Below, one piece after another: positions 55,105 through 64,000 of a stretch of DNA of 64,000 nucleotides. The notes under the pieces were generated by a model, which searched no databases, was not told the DNA's origin, and was given only the letters and a program-made list of their open reading frames with translations. Source of the DNA: Cryptomeria japonica (lineage: Eukaryota; Streptophyta; Pinopsida; Cupressales; Cupressaceae). How positions within the stretch are numbered: the stretch's first letter is position 1; every line of letters starts with the position of its first letter. The stretch covers positions 233,003,303-233,067,302 of the forward strand of contig NC_081415.1 in NCBI RefSeq assembly GCF_030272615.1. Direction: 5' to 3'. The position numbers were made by a program, and so were the translations under genes.

Positions 55105-56460
55105 CTAATCCAACTCTTCTCTCATTACCTTTATCGAATTCTGATCATTACAAGCTTCTTCTACTAATTTCGGTTCAATCTCAGATAGTAAACATAATAG
55201 AACTTGTTCTTGAGATACTTTTCTTTTTGTGATAATTCCTTTGTTTTTATCTCTAATAATCTGGTCTATTGAATGATTCTTCTGTACATACCTTGGGGTT
55301 TTAGATGTTAATACTGGAGCATCCCGAGTTTCCTTTTCTTTTTCTTCTTCTTTGGTTTTATCTTCCGTTTTTCTGCCAAACAATTCATCAGATTCATAAC
55401 CTGCCAATTTGTCAGAGTCTTTAGAAATGTCTTCATCAACCTTCACATTTGCAGTTTTAACAATTTTATTTAGCCTTTTGTTGTAACACCAGTATGCCTT
55501 GCTCCTTGTTGAATATCCTAGAAATATGCCTTCATCCGCTCTGCTGTCAAATTTTGTAAGATTATCTTCATCTCTACTTGCTTCCAAATACCTTGATATA
55601 TTTTATTGTTGGAGTTCTACCATGCCATAGCTCATATGATGTCTCTCCATGTCTTTTCCAGTATATAATTCTATTAAGAGTGTAGACTGTTGTGTGAATT
55701 GATTCTCTCCAATAGACTTCCAGGAGTTCTACTCCTTTGATCATTGTTCTGACTGCCTCTTGTATAGTTTGATTCATCCTTTCCACTACACTATTCTACT
55801 GTGGTGTCCTAGGGGTAGACAATTGCCTTATAATACCATTTTTCTCACAAAAATTGTTAAACTCATAAGAAGTAAATTCTCCTCCTCTATCAAACCTCAA
55901 ACACTTAATCTTTCTGTCAACTTCATTTTCAACTCTAGCCTTGAATATTTTGAATTTTTTTATTGCTTCTAACATTTCTCTAAAAAATGCAACCCATGAC
56001 ATTCTAAAATAATCATCAGTCAACAACATGAAATACTTCTCACCTTATATACTCCTTATTCTAGTAGGACCACATAAGTATGTGTGCACTAAGTCTAATA
56101 ATCTAATGGATGATTGCTCCTTTCCTCTGTATGTTCCTTTCATCTACTTTCTAACTTGATATTTTGTGCAAATATTGTTATCTAGTTTGATCAAACTCAG
56201 TAAATCTCTCACAACGCTTGATGAACTGATCTTTACCAAATTATCAAATTTGATATGACACATTCTCTAGTGCTAAAATTAGATATCATTGATCTGAGAT
56301 AACAATGTCTTGTAGCTCCTTCTAGCAAATACATGTTTCCACTAGTCTTTTTCCCTACTTCAATCACAATTTTGGATCCCTTTTGGATCTCACAACCACC
56401 ATCTTGAAAAAACCACATTGTAATCATTTTCTCACATTTTTGCAACACTCAAGAGAATAT
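55105..56460 (-). pseudogene. Copia C integrase and C-terminal region
   Basis: A decayed pre-integrase segment (56448-56233, GNMYLLEGATRHCYL) is followed by the integrase core: LLTDDYFRMSWVAFF, KIKCLRFDRGGEFTSYEF (second catalytic Asp), QLSTPRTPQ, then VVERMNQTIQEAVRTMI (Glu present), WRESIHTTVYTLNR and TSYELWHGRTP. The C-terminal region has FDSRADEGIFLGYSTRSKAY and VDEDISKD, then a Lys/Glu-rich linker into RT. Stops at about 55796 and elsewhere. Confidence 0.87.
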
Positions 56461-56584
56461 GATGCAAAACCTTCACCTAATAAACATTGTCAGTATTATA
56501 TTTTTCATCAAAAGAAATAGAACTAATTCCCATAATTTGTGCTGTCTAATAATCTCTGAACCTAACAAAACCTTCATCATACTT

Positions 56585-57085
56585 TTAAAGTTTTACAAAC
56601 TTACTTTTATCACCAATCATATGATTTGAACATACACTATCAATCAGGTATTCATTTCTACCTCTCCTAGCATGTAAGGCAGTAGCAATGGTCTTAGGAA
56701 TATCAATCTTAGGTACATCCTTGTCTACCAAAAATAAACAATCACCATCTTCATTATGTGATTCATCATATGAAATACTTGCATCATGTTTAACATAGAA
56801 GGATCTCTTATTAAACTTCCCTTTACCTTCTCTAAAATTTTGTCTTGATCCTTTTTCTAGACATCTAGTAGCTATATGACCAATCTTCCCACATCTAAAA
56901 CATTTAAGAGGTAACATACCTTTATATTTGTTGGTGCCTTTCTTCAATTTCCTTACAAAGTTCACTTCCATCTCATCTCAACTATCATCTTCCGGATCTT
57001 CCTCAGAGGCTTTTAAAGTAGATTCATATTTAGGTTTGTCTTTTCCAAAATTCCTTATCTCAAATGTAGGCAAGGTGCCATATTG
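56585..57085 (-). pseudogene. Copia C gag C-terminus and protease start
   Basis: It begins abruptly at about 57085 with GTLPTFEIRNFGKDKPKYE, so the capsid half is missing. The zinc knuckle CFRCGKIGHIATRC (about 56905) is intact. The protease box reads LIDSVCSNHMIGDKSKF, with Val for Gly in the usual D-S-G-C. One stop at about 56983. Confidence 0.85.
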
Positions 57086-58519
57086 ATGCAAAGAGTCTTG
57101 GAGCTAATCCTATTCACCTTCTTGTCTTTCTTGTTTTACTCAACGCACTAGCTCCTCAAGCCCATCCAATAGTACTTGGTGAGGGTTCTCCTAGTTAGAA
57201 CTCCAAGGCCTAATCCACTTTGGCTTGCCTCCAAGGTATAGCCACTGATCTTTATCAATCTAACTTCCTATTGAGGATTCCACCTCAATCTCTAACACCA
57301 CTCCTAAGGGCTCCAACAACCTCTTCAAAAGATCTTGCTTCACCAACCTGTTCTATGTGTGTGAAATGAATTTACATAGGTTCTTTGATGTATTTGAGGG
57401 GTTTTATCACCTTCAAGCCCATTGCCAAGATTTCTCCACCTCACCATGTCTCTACCGGCTCCAAATAGGCCTAATACAATTAGCCCTCATATCTCAGTTT
57501 TCAGGGCTTAGTTTGAGTCTTCCCACAGAAGGCCACAAATAAATTATATTTATAGACACCCTTTTCAGAGTTACTTACAATATCTCAAAATTACATATCG
57601 GTTTTCAGTACACATGGGGTAACCAAAACTGTCCTATTTTCAAGGGTTTTAGGCCTACCCGGGTGACTTGGAAACATGGCTTTGGAAAGCTTCACTAGTC
57701 AAAACATCTACCAAAACTAATTATGAATTATTTAAGGGAACCAACAGGGTTCTCCAACCATGTCTCAAATTTTCTTCTACCAATTCACATGTGCTTTGAA
57801 ATCGCACATCTTCTGCTGTCCTTGACTCACCAACTCCTAGCTGTGAGCCTAGGGTATCATTGTAATTTCAATTCAAAGGTTTGAAAAATCATACAACCTA
57901 CTCTAAATATATTTATAGAGCCTAACCTAGCATTCAACATGACTACAACTAGTTCCATGAATGGATGCTCAGGTTAGAGCCATTTTTCCCTTAAACCCTA
58001 CTTTACCAGGGTTTTGCACCTAATCACATAGAATGGTTCTAATCTCTGCAACCGAACACAACCAAGCTTGGATATCTACCTTGTTGGAAAGAATATTCAA
58101 CAAAATATCATGCCCTTCAATGAGATTCTTCTGAAAAGTCCATACTGGACCATACAATGCAACAACAACAAAGAAAACTGTAAAAAATGGCGTCAAAACA
58201 AGATTTCCTTACAACTCCAAAAAATTGCTTTTGCATTTCAGAACTTCTAAACCATACAATGATGATATCTTGGGATTTAAACTACTTGGTTCAGTTGGTT
58301 AGAACCAACTTCTTCACCACCCACATCCAAAATGCAACTTTTGCAAAATGTTACAAAATGTTGCTTAACAACTTTTACATTTTTTCAAACCTTAAGATGC
58401 AACTTTGCACTTAGGTGTACTTGATGGCTCCAAAGGACCCTCAATGAATTATAGGAGACCTAAAACAATTCCTTTCACCCTATTACATGATGACTTTGTA
58501 ACAACATCAATGTTACAAC
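57086..58519. other. Unassigned non-coding DNA between Copia C and Copia E
   Basis: About 1.4 kb with no protein or RNA gene I can support on either strand. It lacks visible LTR ends, zinc-finger or polymerase motifs. A CTATAAATATAA on the minus strand (near 57540-57555) is TATA-like but isolated. Confidence 0.4.
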
Positions 58520-59577
58520 TGTTGGTATTTTGGTATGGTTTTGTCATTGATGTCAACACCTATTGAAACACTAGCACTTTGGAGATCCAACAACATTCAC
58601 CGGCAAACAACTATTGCACAGTTACTAGTATATGGTTCACCGGTAGGATATAATGTTCATCGGCACTTGGAATGATATGGAAGACACTTGGTAATGTCGA
58701 AGACATCGTGTGGACACTTTGTTTTGAAGAATTAATCATTGGTATATTCATATTTGCATATTTTCTTTTACCGACAAATAGGTCCAGGGTTATCTGGGGT
58801 TACACCGGCAGGTTTATCTTTTTCAGATCAGCATGGCACGCTATAGAGATGATTTATTATTGTTGTAAATGCATTAAGCCAACATGTTCAATCGGTTATT
58901 GTATCAGATATTATATTATTTGTAAATTTTTTTTATTGTAATATCTTGTAGAGCCGACCTACTAAAATTGGTCTTAGGGTATGGTATAAATGTAAGATCT
59001 TATTTGTAAGATCGAATGTGGAATGCAAAGAAGAATTGCGTGAAGGTATATGCGAGATTAAACAGAGGTATACACGAAGACATCATTTGAAGGTGAAGCA
59101 AGGTTTTTGTAGAAGCATATCAACATTACACCGGTACTGAATCCAGCATATGAAGATGCTATTTTGTACAATACATTCTTATTGGATTTAACCATCCAAC
59201 TGTAGTTAGTGTGAATCCCATTTTGTGATTTAGCAGTGAGCTCTAGGCTGTTGGGCTTTCAGCATGTGCAGACCCCATTTATGTACACTTACTATCTACA
59301 GTAGTATCATCTGATTGTGGGTAAAGTTTCCCACTGTGGTTTTTCCCCTTACAGGGTTTCCACATACAAATATTGGTGTTATGTGTTGTGGATAACTTTA
59401 TGTTTATGTTTCATGCATTAATCTTTACCAGTATAGCAATTTACTGTTAACACTATCTACCGGCATACTTAACTGGTTTATCAGTATTAAGCATTAAGTT
59501 AGTTAATTGGTTTTGGGTTTGACTTTATTAGACAACTGATTCACCCCCCCTCTCTCAGTTGTCTCCAGTACCTAACA
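58520..59577 (+). repeat. 5' LTR of Copia E (1058 bp)
   Basis: TGTTGGTATTTTGGTATGG ... CCAGTACCTAACA, matching 63461-64000 and the solo LTR. It contains GATTCACCCCCCCTCTCTCAG near its end (59539-59559) and GTGGTTTTTCCCCTTACAGG (about 59337-59356). Many differences from the 3' LTR are CCGG to CCAG or CTGG-type. Confidence 0.93.
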
Positions 59578-59578
59578 A

Positions 59579-59591
59579 TTGGTATCAGAGC
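59579..59591 (+). promoter_or_regulatory. Primer binding site of Copia E
   Basis: TTGGTATCAGAGC one base after the LTR end: the exact plant initiator tRNA-Met primer site. Confidence 0.93.
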
Positions 59592-59624
59592 TTAGTCCTC
59601 TTTTACAGAAGTTTAACAACTTGA

Positions 59625-61130
59625 GGAGATCCAATATCTACTAATTATTTCAGGAAGGATAGTCCTAAACTTGATGGAACCAACTATGGGATATGGAAGA
59701 TTAGGATGGAGACACATCTGAATTGCATTGGTAAAGACATCTGGGAAGTTACAAAGAATGGTTATACTGCTGCTGTAGCTGGTCAGACTGCTCCAACTAC
59801 CTTAGCTAAAGATGAGAAGAATGATTGCAAAGCAAGAGAAGCACTTTTGAGCGCATTATCAAATCAACAAATCATGGGATTATCAGATAGGTCTACTGCT
59901 AAAGCTATTTGGGATCATTTGGAAACACTAAATGAAGGAGATTTCACAGTCAAGATTGCAAAACTTGAAAGCTTCCGTGTCAGGTCTGAAGATCTGAAAA
60001 TGGAAGAAGATGAAAGAATTTCTGCTTTTATGGAAAGAGTAAATGAAATTGTTTTGGGTATTAAATGTTGTGGAGGAACCTTGAGTGAGGATGAAATTGT
60101 TTCAAAAATCTTAAGAGGATTGGCACCGGTATATAAAATGAAGGTTACTGCTATAAATGAGTTGAGAACAATGCCTAATACATTAGTAACTAGGGATACA
60201 TTGATTGGAAAACTTTCAGCCTTTGAAATTGAGGAATTTGGTCCTGTTGCTACTATAAAGATAGATTTGGCCTTTAAAGCATCAACATCATCTGCTCCAT
60301 CATTTGACAAATTAGACTGGAAAGCCTTTTATGCAAGAGAGCTCGAAGAAACTAGGAAGGAGAATGAAGAGCTTGAAGAACTTGAAGCACTATTTGCAAG
60401 GAAAATGCCAAAAGGTCCAGTTGGAAGTAAGTATGAAGGTAAAGCACCTTTTAAATGTTTCAACTGCAATAAAATTGGTCATATGGCTTTGAGATGCCCT
60501 GATAGACATGCTAGAATAAGAGAAGAAGCTAGAAGAACATACAAGCCTAATCCTGAATATCAGAGATCCAGATTTAAGAAGAACAAAGAAAAAACTTGTT
60601 ACATTGCCGATGAAGGTGTGACTGATGATTCTGATGAGGATCCAACAGACAATGGATGGGTTTTTGTTATTATAATAGAAGATCAACCGGCACCTACTAC
60701 TCAACCAGTAGAACAAGCCCTAGCAGCTAAAGTTGAAGTAAAGGATGAATGGATCATTGACTCAGGATGCTCACATCATATGACAGGAGACAAAGGTAAA
60801 TTCTTGAACTTTCAAGAATACAATGGAGGTTTAGTAGGTTTTGGAGATGACAAAGCCTGTTCAATCAAAGGTAAGGGTTCAATATCTCTTGATGGTAAGC
60901 ATAACACTGACAATGTCTACTATGTTGAAGGATTAAAGCATAATCTTTTAAGTGTTGGTCAATTAGTTGAGAAGGGATTTCAATTACAATTTAAAAATGC
61001 AAAATGCAAAATCATGAATAAAACTGGTTTAGAAATTGCAACCGGTAATCAGACTAGAGGTAATATCTTTCATTTGAATAATAGTGAAAAGGCATGCTTG
61101 ATTGCACAAATAGATGAAAGTTGGTTATGG
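59625..61130 (+). pseudogene. Copia E gag and protease (open frame, no start ATG)
   Basis: Frame open from about 59625 (GDPISTNYFRKDSPKLDG) without an ATG at the usual place; the first ATG in frame is 59706. UBN2-type gag: LDGTNYGIWKIRMETHL, ALSNQQIMGLSDRSTAKAIW and LRGLAPVYKMKV. The zinc knuckle CFNCNKIGHMALRC (60460-60500) and protease WIIDSGCSHHMTGDKGKF (about 60750-60800; catalytic DSG intact) follow, then YYVEGLKHNLLSVGQL. The frame is stop-free for 665 codons, so this is the best coding stretch in the window, though upstream and downstream damage disables the polyprotein. Confidence 0.9.
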
Positions 61131-61740
61131 CATAAGAGACTATGTCATGTAAACTTTGATTGCATGGTAAAAATTAGTACTTCTAAGGCAGTTAGAGATC
61201 TACCTAAAATTGTGAAACCTCAGAATATAATTTGTAAGGAATGTCAATTTGGAAAACAAGTTAGAGCTAGTTTCAAAAGTATTCCAGACAAATCCAATAA
61301 TGCTCTTGATTTGATTCACATTGATTTATGTGGTCCAACAAGAACTAAAAGCTTACAAGGTGAACAATTCAGAGGAACTTCAAGGTATATAGACTTTGAA
61401 CCGGCAACAAAAATTGTGACAAATGAACCTACACTAAATCCACCGGTACATAATGAAGATCCAGTTGCCCCGGTACCATCAGAGGATTCCACAGTAATTG
61501 AAGAACAACAACAAACTAAGACACCCCGGTATGTAAGATTGAACCATTCTGAAGATCAGATAATTGGAAACAAATTTAAAGGAGTTATGACAAGAGGAAG
61601 ATTGGCAAATGAAGAGGTATGTCTTACTTCTCAAATTGAACCATCATTTATCAATGAGGCATGTGAAGATAAATTTTGGATTAAAGCTATGGAAGAATAA
61701 TTAGGACAAATTGAGAAAAATAATACTTGGACATTAGTTC
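61110..61740 (+). pseudogene. Copia E pre-integrase and deleted integrase
   Basis: The pre-integrase block (WLWHKRLCHVNFDCMVKIST, CKECQFGKQVRASFKS) is intact, followed by LDLIHIDLCGPTRTKSLQGE (first catalytic Asp). At about 61360 the sequence jumps directly to the region after integrase (SRYIDFEPATK...TPRYVRLNHSEDQI). The second Asp and the Glu of the DDE core are absent: an in-frame deletion of several hundred codons. The frame then meets TAA at 61698 and resumes. Confidence 0.88.
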
Positions 61741-63101
61741 CCCGACCTAAAAATAAAAATGTAATTGAAACCAAATGGGTATTTAGAAACAAACTTAATG
61801 AAGATGGTAAAGTTGTCAGAAATAAAGGAAGACTAGTGTGTAAGGGATATTCTCAGAAAGAAGGAGCTGATTACAATGAAACCTTTGCACCGGTAGCTAG
61901 AATTGAGGCAGTCAGATTATTCTTGGCTTTTGCAACTCACAAGGACTACAAAGTTTATCAAATGGATATTAAATGTGCATTTTTGAATGGAGATCTTGAA
62001 GAGGAAGTATATATTGAACAACCTGATGGATTTTCTTTGACAGATGACAATGATATGCTTTGTAGGTTAAGAAAGCTCTGTATGGATTGAAACAAGCCCC
62101 AAGAGCTTGGTATGCAAGGTTGGATAAGTATCTTGATTATAGAAGTATTCGTTGATGATATAATCTTTGGAGGAGAAGATGGATTATGTAAGGAATTTTC
62201 TATTAAAATGCACCAAGAATTTGAAATGTCTATGATTGGAGAAATAAAATTCTTTTTAGGATTGCAGATTTCATAGACTGATAAAGGTATATTTTTGAGT
62301 CAATCCAAGTACTTGAAAGAATTACTAAAGAATTATGGGATGGAGAACTCTAAACTGGTAAGCACACCTCTGACTACAAATAACAAATTATCTCAAAGGG
62401 ATGAATCTACACTTGTTAATCCAACTAGATACAAATCTATGATAGGAGGTTTACTGTATTTGACACAAACCAGGCTTGATATTATGAATGTAGTATGTAT
62501 TGTTTCTAGATTTCAAAGTAATCCTAGGGAAAATCATGAATCAACAGTAAAAAGGATTTTTCGGTACTTAGAAGGCACTGCAAATCTTGGATTATGGTAT
62601 CCTAGAGATGAAAATTTTGATCTATGTGCATACACAGATGCAAATTGGGCAGGAGATGTGGATGATAGAAAAAGCACCACTGGAGGAGCATTCTTTCTTG
62701 GAAAGAGATTAGTTTCTTGGTTGAGTAAGAAACAGAGTTGTACATCTTTATCAACAGTAGAATCAGAATATGTTGTAGCAGCAACTAACTGTACACATGT
62801 ACTATGGCTTAAGCAAATGTTGAAAGACATAAAGGTAAAATGAAAAGAACCTATTGCTATATGTTGTGATAACACTACAACAATTGATATATCTGAGAAT
62901 TTGGTATTACATTCTAAAACAAAACATGTTTCTATCAAACTAAATTTTCTAAGAGAAAAAGTTGAAGAAAAGGAGATAAAACTGGTTTATGTGAATACTA
63001 AAGAACAACTTGCAGATATTTTCACAAAACCTTTTCCTAAGGAGACTTTTGAATATCTCAGAGATCAACTTGGAGTCATACCACCACCGGTAGAGACTTA
63101 G
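61741..63101 (+). pseudogene. Copia E reverse transcriptase and RNase H (broken)
   Basis: Blocks: [60 protein letters not shown] (61960-62010), a frameshift at about 62070, [15 protein letters not shown], then a short deletion joining directly to LIIEVFVDDIIFGGE (62140-62180; DD intact) and MSMIGEIKFFLGLQIS. RNase H: RSMIGGLLYL (as KSMIGG), YTDANWAGDVDDRKSTTGG, LSTVESEYVVAA, TGA at 62841, then ICCDNTTTIDIS, HVSIKLNFLREKV and LADIFTKPFPKETFEYLRDQ ending TAG at 63099. Confidence 0.9.
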
Positions 63102-63448
63102 ATAGTTGATGATTTTCATCAACCGACAAAATTGAAAGACAAATCTTTTACTCCGGTCTTTGATGAGGAAGCTACTTCTTAGGGGGAGTAGTTGGTATAT
63201 TGAATTGATTGGTATTTTGTATATGAACTTGATTTTTGTAACTTTGGAATTTGATGTCAAAGGGGGAGAGATATCTATGGAAAAAAACATTATCTTTTGA
63301 GGAGAGATTGGTATTAAAAAAATCTTTGGATAAACACATGTTGCTCCCAAGGGGAGAAATTGTTTAGAGGAGATTATTGGTTTTTGGTATTTGGCATTTC
63401 TGTTTTGACACTTTGATGGTTTTTCCATCTTGTGTTTCCATCAATGCC
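63102..63448 (+). other. Copia E 3' untranslated region
   Basis: About 350 bases between pol and the purine tract with no coding. It has several purine runs (TTAGGGGGAGTAG at 63180, AAAGGGGGAGAG at 63257, AAGGGGAG at 63350) that resemble the true tract and may be duplicated or secondary priming tracts. Confidence 0.6.
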
Positions 63449-63460
63449 AAAGGGGGAGAT
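63449..63460 (+). promoter_or_regulatory. Polypurine tract of Copia E
   Basis: AAAGGGGGAGAT directly before TGTTGGTATTTTGG. Confidence 0.93.
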
Positions 63461-64000
63461 TGTTGGTATTTTGGTATGGTTTTGTCATTGATGTCAACAC
63501 CTACTGAAACACTAGCACTTTGGAGATCCAACAACATTCACCGACAAGCAAGTAACTATTGCACAGTTACTGGTATATGGTTCACCAGTAGGATATAATG
63601 TTCACCAGCACTTGGAATGATATGGAAGACACTTGGTAATGTTGAAGACATCGTGTGGACACTTTGTTTTGAAGAATTAATCATTGGTATATTCATATTT
63701 GCATATTTGCTTTTACTGGCAAATAGGTCTAGGGTTATCTAGGGTTACATTGACAGGTTTATCTTTTTCAGATCAGCATGGCACGCTATAGAGATGATTT
63801 ATTACTGTTGTAAATGCATTAAGATGACATGTTCAATTGGTTATTGCATCGGATATTATATTATTTGTAAATTGTTTTTATTGTAATATCTTGTAGAGTC
63901 GACCTACTAAAATTGGTCTTAGGGTATGGTATAAATGTAAGATTTTATTTGTAAGATCGAATATGGAATGCGAAGAAGAATTGTGTGAAGGTATATGCGA
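63461..64000 (+). repeat. 3' LTR of Copia E (first 540 bp)
   Basis: It matches the 5' LTR from its first base, with scattered transitions and one 4-base insertion (ACAAGCAAGTAAC against GCAAACAAC near 63546). It continues past the window end. Confidence 0.93.

Larger units (their letters stand above)
52410..57085 (-). mobile_element. Copia element C, 5'-truncated
   Basis: Minus-strand Copia with 3' LTR (52410-53492), purine tract and gag-pol remnant (about 57085-53611). The first half of gag, the primer site and the 5' LTR are missing. Domain order protease, integrase, RT, RNase H identifies Ty1/Copia. It is more decayed than Copia E but related to it. Confidence 0.88.
58520..64000 (+). mobile_element. 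Copia element E (internal deletions; 3' LTR runs off right edge)
   Basis: Plus-strand Ty1/Copia with 5' LTR (58520-59577), primer site, gag-pol remnant (59625-63101), purine tract (63449-63460) and the first 540 bases of the 3' LTR. Most of the integrase core and part of RT are deleted, so this copy is non-autonomous. The left flank is ACAAC (58515-58519); the right flank lies outside the window. The solo LTR at 49591-50644 is a sister copy. Confidence 0.92.

Noticed and set aside
1-64000. CRISPR array, operon, bacterial gene cluster, tRNA or rRNA genes
   Set aside because: No regularly spaced palindromic repeats, no prokaryotic gene organisation and no cloverleaf or rRNA core sequence was recognised; everything legible is plant transposon DNA.

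Overview
This window is intergenic DNA from a large, repeat-rich plant nuclear genome. I find no ordinary host gene, rRNA, tRNA or CRISPR array. The plant origin rests on Ty3/Gypsy elements of the Tat and Athila types, a plant mobile domain (PMD) reading frame, Ty1/Copia elements primed at an initiator-Met-type site (TTGGTATCAGAGC), and an L1-type LINE. The large elements and deep nesting would suit a gymnosperm-like genome, but the species cannot be fixed from sequence alone.

Layout, left to right: (1) 1-3739, the 5' part of a minus-strand LTR element of 'family A' (copy A1), which runs off the left edge. (2) 3740-5272, a minus-strand LINE endonuclease/RT fragment that A1 interrupts. (3) 5273-43049, one very large minus-strand Tat-type Gypsy element (element B). 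Its 3' LTR is at 5273-6622 and its truncated 5' LTR at 41857-43049. Its gag, protease, RT, two RNase H domains and integrase lie between 39006 and 31351, with the last codons at 23347-23304. It also carries an antisense, plus-strand PMD ORF with its own TATA box and one intron. B has received two later insertions: an 11.25-kb Athila-like Gypsy (8102-19353, perfect target duplication CTTGG) inside the PMD ORF, and an 8.0-kb family A element (A3, 23348-31350) inside the last codons of pol. (4) 43050-47671, a third family A copy (A2), which lacks its 3' end. (5) 47672-about 49400, ORF1 and the first endonuclease codons of a LINE that reads on into the fragment at 5272. (6) 49591-50644, a Copia solo LTR with a perfect target duplication. 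(7) about 50650-52409, non-coding DNA with a Gypsy-like LTR/polypurine junction. (8) 52410-57085, a 5'-truncated minus-strand Copia (C). (9) 57086-58519, unassigned. (10) 58520-64000, a plus-strand Copia (E) whose 3' LTR runs off the right edge.

The most unusual content is family A. Three copies carry real LTRs, a tRNA primer site and (in A3) a polypurine tract, but no protease, RT, RNase H or integrase. They encode a coiled-coil protein with four to five CCHC zinc knuckles, then a long protein of unknown function (about 1,120 codons in A3) that is conserved among the copies. Their LTR ends, primer site and purine tract match those of the RT-encoding Copia elements in the same window. This suggests they are moved in trans by Copia machinery.

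All coding regions are damaged by stops, frameshifts or deletions, so nothing here looks autonomous now. Stack order by nesting: LINE first, then Gypsy B, then the Athila-like element and A3; A1 and A2 entered the LINE/B block separately.
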